This document shows positions 26,953-35,801 of a stretch of 64,000 bases of DNA, one piece after another. How positions within the stretch are numbered: the first letter of the stretch is position 1; every line of letters begins with the position of its first letter. Source of the stretch: Oscillospiraceae bacterium (lineage in GTDB: Bacteria; Bacillota; Clostridia; Oscillospirales; Oscillospiraceae); contig CAJTEA010000006.1 of the NCBI GenBank assembly GCA_910575265.1, positions 117,582-181,581 on the forward strand, given 5' to 3'. Position numbers and translations under genes: made by a program. The notes below the pieces were generated by a model that worked only from the letters and a program-made list of their open reading frames with translations, did not search any database and was not told the origin of the DNA.

Positions 26953-28824
26953 TCAATCCCAAATCAGATGAGTGGATTCCATCAGCCGGCACAGAGTGGC
27001 GGCCGCGGCCTCGCGGGTGACGGGCTGGTCGGGGGCGATGTTTTCGAGGAGGGCGTCCAGTACGTCCAGGTTCCGGGCGGGGATCTGGGCCCACTGGGCG
27101 TAATCGCTGAACTTCACCGCCTCCTCCAGCAGAAGAGGCTCGTTCTCCAGGTCGTAGCCGTCCATGCTGGTCCAGGCGGCCACCTGGGACAGGGAGGTGA
27201 CCACCTCCTGGTAGGTGATGGTTTCATCCGGGTCGAAGGTGCCGTCCCCCCGGCCGGAGAGGAAGCCAATGTCGGCCATGGCGGACACGACGTCGGCGTA
27301 CCAGGCGTCCTCCGCCACGTCGGAGAATTTCGCGCTCTTGCCGGCGGGCAGATCCAGCGCGACCGCCACCATGGCGGCGTACTGGGCCCGGGTAATGGTG
27401 TCCTGGGGATGGAAGGAGCCGTCCTCATAGCCGCCCAGCATCAGGTAAGTGGCCAGGGTGTCGATTTCCCGGGCGTAGGGGCTGTCCGCCGTGTCGGAGA
27501 AGGCGCGGGGGGTAAAGTCCAGGCCCAGCTCCTGAGCCACAGCGGATGGGGCCGCGGGGCTGCACTGGCTCCAGCTTTTTCCGGTGCTGTAGCGCAGCTC
27601 GGCGGAGGGGGGCAGGGCCTCCAGCAGCTCGGTGAGGGCGTCAACATTCTCTGGCTTCAGCGCCTCCGAGAGGTCAACATAGAAGGTCTGTCCAGCGAGG
27701 TCGAGCTTCAAATGGTTCTCCGGATAGGGGGAGGCGGCGCAGGTCAGCAGAAGCGCCGCCGTCTCCGTGTTCTCCGGGGAGATGAGCAGGGTGGGCAGCA
27801 CGCCGATGATGTGGTTGGTGGCCCCGTCGGGGGAGAAGAACCGGTAGGCGGTGATCTTCATGGCCTCGCCGTTTTCCATAAATTCGCTGTTGGTCTCGTC
27901 AATGACGATCTGAGCGGTGCCCTTGCCGAAGGAGCGCTGGCCCAGGGCGATGCCGGCCTCGTAGGTGCGGATGTCCCCGGCGAAGAGCTCGGAGCCGCTG
28001 GCGGAGTGGGCGCTGGTGAGGACGATCACCGGCTTGTCCGTCATGTCGGGGAAGTCGGGCAGGGTGTAGTTGTAGTGATACTGGCCGGAGCCGTCCCGGA
28101 AGTAGAGCATGACGCCGCCGCCGGTGAACAGGCTGGCGGAGGTGGCGGTGGCCCCGCTGTCTCCGCCGGGATTGGACCGCAGGTCCATGATCCACACAGC
28201 GGTGGCCTCATCCAGCTCCGTCAGGGCCTCCTGGACGGACATGGCGGTGGTGGCCCCAAAGCTGATGCAGGTAATGACCCCGGCGGAGCCGTCCTGCTGA
28301 TAGGTGACAATGGGGATATTCACCGCCCGGCGGGTGAGGTTAAATTCCAGTACCTGGCCGTTCCGGTTTACCGTGACGGCGAGGGGGGTGCCCTCCTCGC
28401 CCACGATGGGCACCCGGGGGTCCACCTCGGGGGACATGGGCACGCCATCGGCGGCGGTGAGGATATCGCCGGGCTGGATCCCCGCCTCCAGGGCGGGGGA
28501 GTCGGGCAGGACGGACATGATGCGGTAGCCGCCGTTATCAAAGGCGGTCTCCACCGTGGCGCCGATGCCAACCACCGTCTGTCCGTTGACCGACTGGTTG
28601 AAGGCGTTGTACTGCTCAGCGGTCATGTAAAAGGTGTAGGGGTCGCCGATGGCCTCCAGAATGGAGTCCAGATCGTCCAGGGCCAGGATTTCGTCGGACA
28701 CGCCGTCCACATAGTTGGCGGCCAGCAGGCCCTTGGCGTCCTCCAGGGTCAGGGCGGAGGCGGGCGGTACCGTCAGGGACAGGCCCATGATTAGGGCCAA
28801 CAGAGAGGATAAGAGTTTTTTCAT
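26953..28824 (-). CDS. S41 family protease with PDZ and SLH domains
   Basis: 623 residues with a signal peptide (MKKLLSSLLALIMGLSLTVPPASA). A C-terminal-processing protease core follows: PDZ (about 85-165), then the S41 domain with the catalytic Ser in HSASGSELFAG and the Lys in GQRSFGKGTAQ. The last 170 residues hold three SLH-like motifs (YEDGSFHPQDTITRAQYAAM, FSDVAEDAWYADVV, and a degenerate third), which would tie the protease to the secondary cell-wall polymer. Few S41 proteases carry SLH repeats. ATG at 28824 follows AAAGGAG. Confidence 0.9.
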   Translation of the reverse strand: MKKLLSSLLALIMGLSLTVPPASALTLEDAKGLLAANYVDGVSDEILALDDLDSILEAIGDPYTFYMTAEQYNAFNQSVNGQTVVGIGATVETAFDNGGYRIMSVLPDSPALEAGIQPGDILTAADGVPMSPEVDPRVPIVGEEGTPLAVTVNRNGQVLEFNLTRRAVNIPIVTYQQDGSAGVITCISFGATTAMSVQEALTELDEATAVWIMDLRSNPGGDSGATATSASLFTGGGVMLYFRDGSGQYHYNYTLPDFPDMTDKPVIVLTSAHSASGSELFAGDIRTYEAGIALGQRSFGKGTAQIVIDETNSEFMENGEAMKITAYRFFSPDGATNHIIGVLPTLLISPENTETAALLLTCAASPYPENHLKLDLAGQTFYVDLSEALKPENVDALTELLEALPPSAELRYSTGKSWSQCSPAAPSAVAQELGLDFTPRAFSDTADSPYAREIDTLATYLMLGGYEDGSFHPQDTITRAQYAAMVAVALDLPAGKSAKFSDVAEDAWYADVVSAMADIGFLSGRGDGTFDPDETITYQEVVTSLSQVAAWTSMDGYDLENEPLLLEEAVKFSDYAQWAQIPARNLDVLDALLENIAPDQPVTREAAAATLCRLMESTHLIWD

Positions 28825-28861
28825 GGTTTTCTCCTTTGCGGTGGGTGGGTTTATATGCTCC

Positions 28862-28885
28862 ACACGCCGGACAGGTCCGGCGTGT
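28862..28885 (-). terminator. Hairpin after purA
   Basis: ACACGCCGGAC AG GTCCGGCGTGT between purA and the S41 gene. No strong T-run. Confidence 0.55.
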
Positions 28886-28905
28886 TGGCGCCGTGAATAG
28901 GGAAG

Positions 28906-30198
28906 TTACAGCTTGGGCGCGCGGCGGGTGATCTCATCCCGCCTGGGTCCGGTGGACACCATGGTGATGGGTACGCCGACGCGCCGCTCCAGAACGTCCA
29001 CATAGGCCTTCGCGTTGGCGGGCAGGGACTCGTAGTCCTTACAGCCCCGGATGTCGGTTTTCCAGCCGGGGAGGGTTTCAAACACCGGTCTGGCCCGGAG
29101 CAGAGCGGGGGTGGTGGGGAAGTCGCTGGTGACAGAGCCGTCAATCTCGTAGCCGGCGCACACGGGAATCTCGTCCAGATAGCCCAAAACGTCCAGACAG
29201 GTGAGAGCCACCTGGGTCGCGCCCTGGACCATGCAGCCATATTTTGTAGCTACCGCGTCAAACCAGCCTACCCGGCGGGGACGGCCGGTGGTCGCGCCGA
29301 ACTCCCCATGGTCACCGCCCCGGCGGCGCAGCTCGTCGCCCGCGTCGCCGGTGACCTCGCTGACAAAGGGTTCGGTGCTGGAGCCCACACAGGAGGAGTA
29401 GGCCTTGGTGACGCAGATCACGTCCTGGATGGCGGTGGGAGGGACGGAAGCCCCCACGCAGCCGTAGCCGGCCAGGGTGTGAGAGGAGGTAGTCATGGGG
29501 AAGATGCCCAGATCCGGGTCCTTCATGGAGCCCAGCTGCCCCTCAAGGAGGATGGTTTTGCCCTCCTTCAGGGCCTGGTGAACAAAGGACACCGTGTCCC
29601 CCACCCAGGGGCGGATCCGCTCCCGCAGCGTCAGGAGCTGGTCCATCAGCTCGTCCGCGCTGACAGGAGGCTTGTGGTACAGATGCTCGAACAGCACATT
29701 TTTCAGCTCCACCGCCGCCGTCAGCCGCTCCCGCAGGATATCCTCGGCGAAGAGGTCGCAGACCTGGATGCCCGTTTTTGCGTACTTGTCAGAATAGAAG
29801 GGGGCGATGCCGCTCTTGGTGGAGCCAAAGGCTCTGCCCCCCAGCCGCTCCTCCTCATAGGTGTCCTGAAGGATGTGGTAGGGCATAAGCAGCTGGGCCC
29901 GGTCGGATACAATCAGCCTGGGCTCGGGCACCCCCTGGGCCTCCACCTGCTCCAGCTCACCGGCCAGCTTGGCGATGTCCAAGGCCACGCCGTTGCCGAT
30001 AACGTTGGTGACGTGGGGATAAAACACGCCGGAGGGGAGGGTGTGCAGGGCGAACCGGCCATAGCCGTTGATGATGGTGTGGCCGGCGTTGGCGCCCCCC
30101 TGAAAGCGGATGACCACGTCGGACCGCTCGGCCAGCATGTCGGTGACCTTGCCCTTGCCCTCGTCGCCCCAGTTGGCGCCTACAATCGCTTTTACCAT
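28906..30198 (-). CDS. purA: Adenylosuccinate synthetase
   Basis: 430 residues. It joins IMP and aspartate with GTP, the first step of AMP synthesis. The signature GANWGDEGKGKVTD at residues 7-20 holds the catalytic Asp and the P-loop, and FQGGANAGHTI follows. The 430-residue length is normal. The ATG at 30198 follows GGAGGTAACGAAT; an upstream in-frame extension has no ribosome site. Confidence 0.97.
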   Translation of the reverse strand: MVKAIVGANWGDEGKGKVTDMLAERSDVVIRFQGGANAGHTIINGYGRFALHTLPSGVFYPHVTNVIGNGVALDIAKLAGELEQVEAQGVPEPRLIVSDRAQLLMPYHILQDTYEEERLGGRAFGSTKSGIAPFYSDKYAKTGIQVCDLFAEDILRERLTAAVELKNVLFEHLYHKPPVSADELMDQLLTLRERIRPWVGDTVSFVHQALKEGKTILLEGQLGSMKDPDLGIFPMTTSSHTLAGYGCVGASVPPTAIQDVICVTKAYSSCVGSSTEPFVSEVTGDAGDELRRRGGDHGEFGATTGRPRRVGWFDAVATKYGCMVQGATQVALTCLDVLGYLDEIPVCAGYEIDGSVTSDFPTTPALLRARPVFETLPGWKTDIRGCKDYESLPANAKAYVDVLERRVGVPITMVSTGPRRDEITRRAPKL

Positions 30199-30319
30199 AT
30201 TCGTTACCTCCGGGGGCCGGGATTCGCAGCCAAATCGGGTCTGCCTTTTCCGGTCCGTATGTAACGGAGCTATTATACCCCCTTTTTTTTCTGGTTGCAA
30301 GGGGAAAGCGGCGAAATAT

Positions 30320-30347
30320 CAGCGGCGTCCGGAACCGGACGCCGCTG
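30320..30347 (-). terminator. Hairpin after rubrerythrin
   Basis: CAGCGGCGTCCGG AA CCGGACGCCGCTG, a 13-bp stem nine bases past the rubrerythrin stop. Confidence 0.7.
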
Positions 30348-30355
30348 TGGAAAAC

Positions 30356-30892
30356 TTAATAATTTTCCGCCTTGATCTGGAAATAAGCCTGGGGGTGGGC
30401 GCAGACGGGGCATACCTCCGGGGCCTGCTTGCCCACGTGGATGTGGCCGCAGTTGGCGCACTGCCAGATCTTGTCGCCGTCCCGGGAGAATACCAGGCCG
30501 TCCTTCAAATTGGCCAGCAGCTTGCGGTAGCGCTCCTCGTGCTCCTTCTCAATTTTGGCGACCCCCTCAAACAGGGCGGCGATGTGGTCAAAGCCCTCCT
30601 CCCGGGCCTCCTGGGCCATTTGGGCGTACATGTCGGTCCACTCAAAATTTTCCCCCTGGGCGGCGGCCTCCAGGTTCTCAGCGGTGGTGCCGATGCCCCC
30701 CAGCAGCTTAAACCAGATTTTGGCGTGCTCCTTCTCGTTGGCGGCGGTCTCCTCAAACAGCTGGGCGATCTGAACGTAGCCCTCCTTCTTGGCCTTGGAG
30801 GCGAAGTAGGTGTATTTGTTCCGGGCCTGGCTCTCCCCGGCAAAGGCGGTCCACAGATTCTGTTCGGTTTTGCTTCCCTTCAGTTCAGGCAT
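30356..30892 (-). CDS. Rubrerythrin
   Basis: 178 residues. A four-helix diiron domain with two ExxH-type motifs ([35 protein letters not shown]) is followed by a C-terminal rubredoxin-like Fe(Cys)4 domain ([21 protein letters not shown]). It reduces hydrogen peroxide in anaerobes. It is a single-gene unit with its own promoter and a possible peroxide operator. Confidence 0.97.
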   Translation of the reverse strand: MPELKGSKTEQNLWTAFAGESQARNKYTYFASKAKKEGYVQIAQLFEETAANEKEHAKIWFKLLGGIGTTAENLEAAAQGENFEWTDMYAQMAQEAREEGFDHIAALFEGVAKIEKEHEERYRKLLANLKDGLVFSRDGDKIWQCANCGHIHVGKQAPEVCPVCAHPQAYFQIKAENY

Positions 30893-30910
30893 GATTTGTC
30901 CTCCTTAATA

Positions 30911-30927
30911 ACAAGAATTATTTTTGT
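30911..30927 (-). promoter_or_regulatory. Candidate PerR-like operator of rubrerythrin
   Basis: ACAAGAATTATTTTTGT is palindromic apart from the centre and one mismatched pair, and AT-rich in a GC-rich window. It lies between the promoter and the ribosome site. Similarity to the PerR box (TTATAATNATTATAA) is only partial. Confidence 0.35.
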
Positions 30928-30940
30928 TTGCGGTAGAGCT

Positions 30941-30969
30941 ATCATATCAGGCCGCGGGGGCGTTGTCAA
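30941..30969 (-). promoter_or_regulatory. Rubrerythrin promoter
   Basis: Minus-strand TTGACA, 17 bases, TATGAT. Confidence 0.75.
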
Positions 30970-30988
30970 CGGGAAACGCGAATATTTT

Positions 30989-32320
30989 TTACCAGTAGTG
31001 ATACCGCTTTCGGTATCGCCAGATGAGCGCCAGGGCCACGGCAGCCCCCAGGGCGTCCGCGGCGGCGGCGGCCAGCCAGATTCCGTTCAGCCCCAGCGGG
31101 AGCGGGAGCAGCAGGACCATTCCGCCCCGAAACAGGAAGGTGCGTAGAAAGGAGATCAGCGCCGAGATCGCCCCGTTGCACAGATCGGTGAACAGTCCGG
31201 AGCCGAAGATGCCGAAGCCCGCGAAGAGATAGCACAGGGCAAACAAACGAAAGCCCCGGACGGTCATATCGGTCAGGGCGGGGCTGTAGCCCACAAAAGC
31301 CATCGCCAGGGGCTGACTGAGCAGCTCAGACAGGACCACCATGGACAGGGAACAGACCGTGATAACCGTCATGCTTTTGCGCAGGAGGCTTTTCAGCTCG
31401 TCCCGGTTGTCCGCTCCAAAGTGGAAACCGATCACCGGCCCGATTCCCATGGTGAACCCCAGAAAAACGGCGGCGAAGGCGAAGTCCACGTACATCATCA
31501 CCGAGTAGGCCGCCACTCCGGACTCTCCGATCAGGCGCATGAGCTGGAGGTTGTACAGGATACCGATGAGGGAAGAGGACAGGTTGCTCATCAGCTCGGA
31601 GGAGCCGTTGGAGCAGGCGTTTTTCAGCTCACGGGGGTAGAGCCTGGTGGGACACAGCCGCAGCTTGCCCATGGGAGGCATGAGGAAGAACAGCAGAGGC
31701 AGCACGCCGCCGGCCACATAGCTGAGCACCGTACCCCAGGCCGCTCCGGCGATGCCCATATCACACAGGGCGATAAGGGTATAGTCCATCACGATGTTGG
31801 TCGCCCCGGAAACCAAGGAGAACACCAGGCCCATCTTAGGCAGCTCCGCCGTGACAAAAAAGACCTGAAAGGACATCTGGAGCATAAAAGGGGCTGTCCC
31901 CGCCAGCAGGATACGTCCGTAGGCGATGCAGTCCTCCATAATCAGGTCGCTGGCTCCGGCCATCCGGGCGATGGGCTCAATGAGCAGCGCTCCCAGGATG
32001 GAGAGGGCCGTTCCCAGCGCGGTCACGCACAGGATAATCATGGAAAAGTACCGGTTGGCCAGATCAGCCTTGCCCTCGCCCATGGTCCGGGCTACGATAG
32101 CGCTGCCCCCTGAGCCCAGCATGAAGCCGAAGGCCGCCAGAATCATGGCCACCGGAAAGATGATGTTCACCGCCGACAGAGCCAGCTCCCCCACCAGATT
32201 GGATACGAACAGCCCGTCCACCACGCTGTAGATGGAGGTGAAAATCATGGTCACGATGGACGGCAGGGTGAACCGGAACAGTTTCCCATAAGAAAAGTGG
32301 TCCGAAAGTTGGATCCGCAT
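30989..32320 (-). CDS. MATE family efflux transporter
   Basis: 443 residues with 12 hydrophobic segments in two related halves, as expected for Na+- or H+-driven multidrug/metabolite exporters of the MATE family (FTLPSIVTMIFTSIYSVVDG at the start; FTMGIGPVIGFHFGA in the second half). It lies 15 bases downstream of the MarR gene and is co-transcribed with it, so the regulator's ligand is probably a substrate or signal for the pump. Confidence 0.9.
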   Translation of the reverse strand: MRIQLSDHFSYGKLFRFTLPSIVTMIFTSIYSVVDGLFVSNLVGELALSAVNIIFPVAMILAAFGFMLGSGGSAIVARTMGEGKADLANRYFSMIILCVTALGTALSILGALLIEPIARMAGASDLIMEDCIAYGRILLAGTAPFMLQMSFQVFFVTAELPKMGLVFSLVSGATNIVMDYTLIALCDMGIAGAAWGTVLSYVAGGVLPLLFFLMPPMGKLRLCPTRLYPRELKNACSNGSSELMSNLSSSLIGILYNLQLMRLIGESGVAAYSVMMYVDFAFAAVFLGFTMGIGPVIGFHFGADNRDELKSLLRKSMTVITVCSLSMVVLSELLSQPLAMAFVGYSPALTDMTVRGFRLFALCYLFAGFGIFGSGLFTDLCNGAISALISFLRTFLFRGGMVLLLPLPLGLNGIWLAAAAADALGAAVALALIWRYRKRYHYW

Positions 32321-32335
32321 AAAAACCTATTCCTC

Positions 32336-32779
32336 CTATGACATGCTGAAAATTTGTTCCGCCTGCCGGAGCAGCAGCTCCAAACGCTGCCGGTGCAGGG
32401 CCAGTATGCTGGCCCGCTCTTCCTCGGCCATGCCGAGGAAGGCCCGCTCCTCCAGCTTCAGCACCGGACGGACAGTGCGTCCGGCCAGGGCCTGGCCGGT
32501 TTCCGTCAGATGGATGTACTTGTTGCGCCGCGAGCCGCTGGACAGGCGGAGATGCCCCTCCTGTTCCAGCTGCTTCAGCGCGGAGTTGATCGTCTGCTTG
32601 CTCAGAGAGAGATAGCCGCGCAGCTCTGTCTGAGTGAGAGGCTGGCGGGCCGATTCCAGGGTGTACAGAATCCAAAAAGCGGAATCAGACAGTCCGAAAT
32701 GCTTGGCCAGCCGGTGATACAGATTGTCCTCCTCCTTATACAGGCGGTTGTATTCCTCATTGAATTGCTCAAAATCCAT
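32336..32779 (-). CDS. MarR family regulator of the MATE pump
   Basis: 147 residues with a winged helix (DSAFWILYTLESARQPLTQTELRGYLSLSKQT, then INSALKQLEQEGHLRLSSG and the wing RRNKYIHLTETG). It probably represses its own two-gene operon, since its promoter is buried in two matching palindromes. ATG at 32779 has GGAGG seven bases upstream. Confidence 0.92.
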   Translation of the reverse strand: MDFEQFNEEYNRLYKEEDNLYHRLAKHFGLSDSAFWILYTLESARQPLTQTELRGYLSLSKQTINSALKQLEQEGHLRLSSGSRRNKYIHLTETGQALAGRTVRPVLKLEERAFLGMAEEERASILALHRQRLELLLRQAEQIFSMS

Positions 32780-32800
32780 GGCGGTTCCTCCCAACAGAAA

Positions 32801-32851
32801 AGTCCGAAATCAGACTTGTGCCATTGTAGTCTGATTTCGGACTTATGTCAA
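32801..32851 (-). promoter_or_regulatory. marR-MATE promoter overlapped by two palindromic operators
   Basis: Minus-strand promoter TTGACA (32846-32851), 17 bases, TACAAT (32823-32828). AGTCTGATTTCGGACT (32828-32843) fills the spacer, and its exact reverse complement AGTCCGAAATCAGACT (32801-32816) lies downstream of the start site. Each 16-mer is itself a near-palindrome (AGTC...GACT), so two MarR dimers could bind. Confidence 0.85.
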
Positions 32852-32874
32852 GGGGTCAAAGAAAAATTTACAAA

Positions 32875-34074
32875 TTATTGATTGCCGCCAAGCGCGGCGG
32901 CGATGTCAAGGATACGAGCGGCCGCGTCCTCCTTGGACATTAAGGGCAGCTCCTCCGCGCCGTCTCTGGTGATAACGGTCATCACATTGGTGTCAGTACC
33001 GAAGCCGGCCCCGGCTACCTTTAAATTGTTGGCGCAGATCATGTCCACATTCTTTTTCTCCAGCTTGGCCCGGCTGTTTTCCAGCATGTCCCGGGTTTCC
33101 ATGGAAAAGCCGCACAGTACCTGCCCCGGGCGGCGATGCCCGCCCAGATAGTTCAAAATGTCCTGGGTGCGCTTCAGGGGGATGGACAGATCGCCGTCCT
33201 TCTTTTTGATTTTGTCGTCCGCGTATTGGGCGGGGGTATAATCGGCCACGGCGGCGGCCTTGAAGATGAAGTCGGCCCAGTTCCGCCGGGCGGATACCGC
33301 CTCAAACATTTCCTGGGCGGAGACGACATTCACTACCTCCACAAAGGGGGGCGGCTGGATGGAAACGGGGCCGGAAATCAGGGTGACCTCCGCCCCCCGG
33401 AGCATAGCCATCCGGGCCAGGGCGTAGCCCATTTTGCCGGTGGAGTGGTTGGTGAGATACCGCACCGGGTCCAGAGCCTCCTGGGTGGGTCCGGCGGTGA
33501 CCAGAACGCGCTTGCCAGCCAGGTCGTGAGGCAGGGCGATTTGGCGCAGGATATGCTGGAGAAGCTGCTCCGGCTCGGGCAGCTTGCCCGCCCCCACCGC
33601 CCCGCAGGCCAGCCGGCCGGAGGCGGGGGCGATGACCTCCCAGCCATAGCGGCGCAGAATATCCAAATTGTCCTGAGTGACCGGATTTTCAAACATTTTG
33701 GTGTTCATGGCCGGGGCGATGAGCTTGGGGCAGGCGCAGGCCAGCACAGTGGTGGTGAGCATATCGTCCGCCAGCCCGTGGGCCAGTTTGGCGCACACAT
33801 TGGCGGTGGCGGGGGCGATGAGTACCAGGTCGGCGCGGTCCGCCAGGGCGATGTGCTCTACCTGGTGGGGGAAGTTCCGGTCGAAGGTGTCCACCACGCA
33901 CCGCCGCCCGGTGAGCTGCTCAAAGGTGAGGGGGGCGATAAATCGGGTGGCGTGCTCGGTCATGACCACCTCCACACCGGCGCGCCGCTTCACCAGCGCC
34001 GAGGCCAAAGCGGCCGCCTTGTAGGCCGCGATTCCCCCTGTGACCCCCAGAAGGATGGTTTTTCCCTTTAACAT
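32875..34074 (-). CDS. coaBC: Bifunctional phosphopantothenoylcysteine decarboxylase/synthetase
   Basis: 399 residues. The N-terminal CoaC flavoprotein domain (LGVTGGIAAYKAAALASALVKR, substrate clamp PAMNTKM) decarboxylates, and the C-terminal CoaB domain (RVLVTAGPTQEALDPVRYLTNHSTGKMGYALA) ligates Cys. These are steps 2 and 3 from pantothenate to CoA. ATG at 34074 follows AAGGAGG; a long in-frame extension upstream has no support. It is divergent from the PanT-like and coaX genes. Confidence 0.96.
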   Translation of the reverse strand: MLKGKTILLGVTGGIAAYKAAALASALVKRRAGVEVVMTEHATRFIAPLTFEQLTGRRCVVDTFDRNFPHQVEHIALADRADLVLIAPATANVCAKLAHGLADDMLTTTVLACACPKLIAPAMNTKMFENPVTQDNLDILRRYGWEVIAPASGRLACGAVGAGKLPEPEQLLQHILRQIALPHDLAGKRVLVTAGPTQEALDPVRYLTNHSTGKMGYALARMAMLRGAEVTLISGPVSIQPPPFVEVVNVVSAQEMFEAVSARRNWADFIFKAAAVADYTPAQYADDKIKKKDGDLSIPLKRTQDILNYLGGHRRPGQVLCGFSMETRDMLENSRAKLEKKNVDMICANNLKVAGAGFGTDTNVMTVITRDGAEELPLMSKEDAAARILDIAAALGGNQ

Positions 34075-34102
34075 GGCGGTGTCCTCCTTTGTGTTTCCTT
34101 CC

Positions 34103-34131
34103 ATTATACTGTTTGAGCTCCCGGCTGTAAA
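34103..34131 (-). promoter_or_regulatory. coaBC promoter
   Basis: Minus-strand TTTACA, 17 bases, TATAAT. Confidence 0.65.
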
Positions 34132-34147
34132 GCCATAAAGTTTTTTC

Positions 34148-34176
34148 TTGCATATCAGGGCGCTATCCTGTATAAT
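34148..34176 (+). promoter_or_regulatory. Promoter of the PanT-like gene, with structured leader
   Basis: TTGCAT, 17 bases, TATAAT. The 90-nt leader that follows contains GAGGACG GGGCG CGTCCTC, a CATCCGCGGATG palindrome, and outer CCGCT...AGCGG pairing, so it could fold into a compact three-stem element. Confidence 0.6.
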
Positions 34177-34266
34177 AAACCGCTGAGAGGACGGGGCGCG
34201 TCCTCGCCCTCTTAAAACATGCGCTGCATCCGCGGATGGCGGAGCGGCAGCAGGAGGTAATGTAAA

Positions 34267-34917
34267 ATGAGAACCCGTAAGCGCGACACCCGCTGGCTGG
34301 TGGGGGTGGCCCTGTTTGTGGCCCTCCAGCTGGTCCTGCAACTCACCGGCATCGGCCTGATTCCTCTGCCCCTCATTCGGGCTACCACACTCCACATCCC
34401 CGTCATTGTGGGAGCGGTGCTGCTGGGCCCACTGGCCGGGGCGGTGTTAGGCGGTGTGTTTGGATTGTGCTCCATGTGGACCGCCACCACCGCGCCCACG
34501 GCGCTGTCCTTTGCCTTCTCCCCTGTGTGGGCCGCTGAGACCAGCGGCGCGGCGGGGTCGGCCAAGGCGGTTTGGATCGCCCTGGGCTGCCGGATTTTCA
34601 TCGGCGTGGTGTCCGGCTGGCTGTGGATCGCCCTGAAGAAGTGCAAGGTCAACGACCTGATCGCCCTGCCCGTGGTGGGCGTGGCCGGGGCGCTGACCAA
34701 CACCGTTTTGGTGATGGGCAGTATTTTCCTGCTCCTTGCCCCTGAGTTCGCCGCCGCCCAGAATATCGGCATGGAGGCGGTGCTGGGCGTGGTGCTGGGC
34801 ATCGTGTTCAGCTCCGGCGCGGCAGAGGCCGTTGCCGCCGGGATTCTGGTCACCGCGGTGTGCAAGGCGATGCTTCATGTGCCGGCGCTGAATCCGCGGC
34901 CCCAGGCAAATACTTAA
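34267..34917 (+). CDS. ECF transporter S component, probable pantothenate (PanT-like)
   Basis: 216 residues with six hydrophobic segments and the ECF substrate-subunit pattern (LFVALQLVLQLTGIGLIPLP, then HIPVIVGAVLLGPLAGAVLGGVFG). It works with shared ECF energising subunits that are not in this window. Its position between coaBC and coaX, both CoA genes, points to pantothenate, though FolT/other S subunits look alike. AGGAGG precedes the ATG. Confidence 0.8.
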   Translation: MRTRKRDTRWLVGVALFVALQLVLQLTGIGLIPLPLIRATTLHIPVIVGAVLLGPLAGAVLGGVFGLCSMWTATTAPTALSFAFSPVWAAETSGAAGSAKAVWIALGCRIFIGVVSGWLWIALKKCKVNDLIALPVVGVAGALTNTVLVMGSIFLLLAPEFAAAQNIGMEAVLGVVLGIVFSSGAAEAVAAGILVTAVCKAMLHVPALNPRPQANT

Positions 34918-34923
34918 ACGTAT

Positions 34924-34948
34924 ATTGTCCCCCCGCTGGGGGGACAAT
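34924..34948 (+). terminator. Hairpin between PanT-like gene and coaX
   Basis: ATTGTCCCCCCG CTG GGGGGACAAT. It has no T-run, so it may only attenuate. Confidence 0.5.
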
Positions 34949-34979
34949 CCAATTTACACAGAGAGTTTGGTGAGCCATT

Positions 34980-35750
34980 ATGCTCCTGGCCATTGATATT
35001 GGCAACACAAATATCGTCATTGGCGGCATTGAAGGCGGTCAAATCGCCTTTGAGGCCCGTATCGCCACCGACCGGATCAAGACCTCCGACCAGTACGGGG
35101 CGGAGATTAAGGGCATGCTGGGGCTGTTTGAGGTGAAGCCCCGGGATATGGAGGGCTGTATCATCTCCTCCGTGGTGCCGCCGGTGTTTAACTCGGTGCG
35201 TACCGGCATCGTGAAGGTCATCGGAAAAACGCCTATGGTGGTGGGACCGGGGCTGAAAACCGGGCTGAACATCCAGATGGACAACCCGTCTCAGGTGGGC
35301 AGCGACCGGATTGTCATTGCGGTGGCGGCGCTGGCGGAGTATGAGCCGCCCCTGACCCTTCTGGACCTGGGGACCGCCACCACCATTGAGGTGGTGGGAA
35401 AGGGGAGCGCCTACCTGGGGGGCTGTATCATTCCCGGGGTGCGGGTGTCGCTGGAGGCCCTTACCTCCCGGACGGCCCAGCTGCCGGGGATCCGGCTGGA
35501 CAGGCCCAAGCGGGTCATCGGAAAGAACACCGAGGACTGCATGCGCAGCGGTATCATGTACGGCACCGCCGCCATGCTGGACGGCATGCTGGACCGGGTG
35601 GAGGAGGAGCTGGGCTGCTCCACCACCGTAGTGGCCACCGGGGGAATGGCGCGGTTCATCGTCCCCCTGTGCCGCCGGGAGATCAAGCTGGAGAAGGACC
35701 TGCTTCTCAAGGGCCTGAACATCATCTATCAGAAGAATCGCAAGCGCTGA
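34980..35750 (+). CDS. coaX: Type III pantothenate kinase
   Basis: 256 residues. It phosphorylates pantothenate, the first CoA step. ASKHA-fold signatures are complete: MLLAIDIGNTNIVIG at the start, VGSDRIVIAVAA, LLDLGTATTIEVV and GGCIIPGV. Type III enzymes are not inhibited by CoA. It follows the PanT-like gene in the same direction. The ribosome site (GGTGAG) is modest. Confidence 0.97.
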   Translation: MLLAIDIGNTNIVIGGIEGGQIAFEARIATDRIKTSDQYGAEIKGMLGLFEVKPRDMEGCIISSVVPPVFNSVRTGIVKVIGKTPMVVGPGLKTGLNIQMDNPSQVGSDRIVIAVAALAEYEPPLTLLDLGTATTIEVVGKGSAYLGGCIIPGVRVSLEALTSRTAQLPGIRLDRPKRVIGKNTEDCMRSGIMYGTAAMLDGMLDRVEEELGCSTTVVATGGMARFIVPLCRREIKLEKDLLLKGLNIIYQKNRKR

Positions 35751-35753
35751 GAA

Positions 35754-35792
35754 ACGGGCGCGCCGCGGAAGGAAAAACCGCGGCGCGCCCGT
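35754..35792. terminator. Bidirectional terminator between coaX and the RsgI-like gene
   Basis: ACGGGCGCGCCGCGG and CCGCGGCGCGCCCGT form a 15-bp stem with TCTTTAT after it. Confidence 0.85.
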
Positions 35793-35801
35793 CTTTATGG
35801 A

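Noticed and set aside
32875..34395. Longer coaBC with about 107 extra N-terminal residues
   Set aside because: The extension runs across the promoters and the divergent PanT-like gene; the AAGGAGG site and CoaC homology fix the start at 34074.
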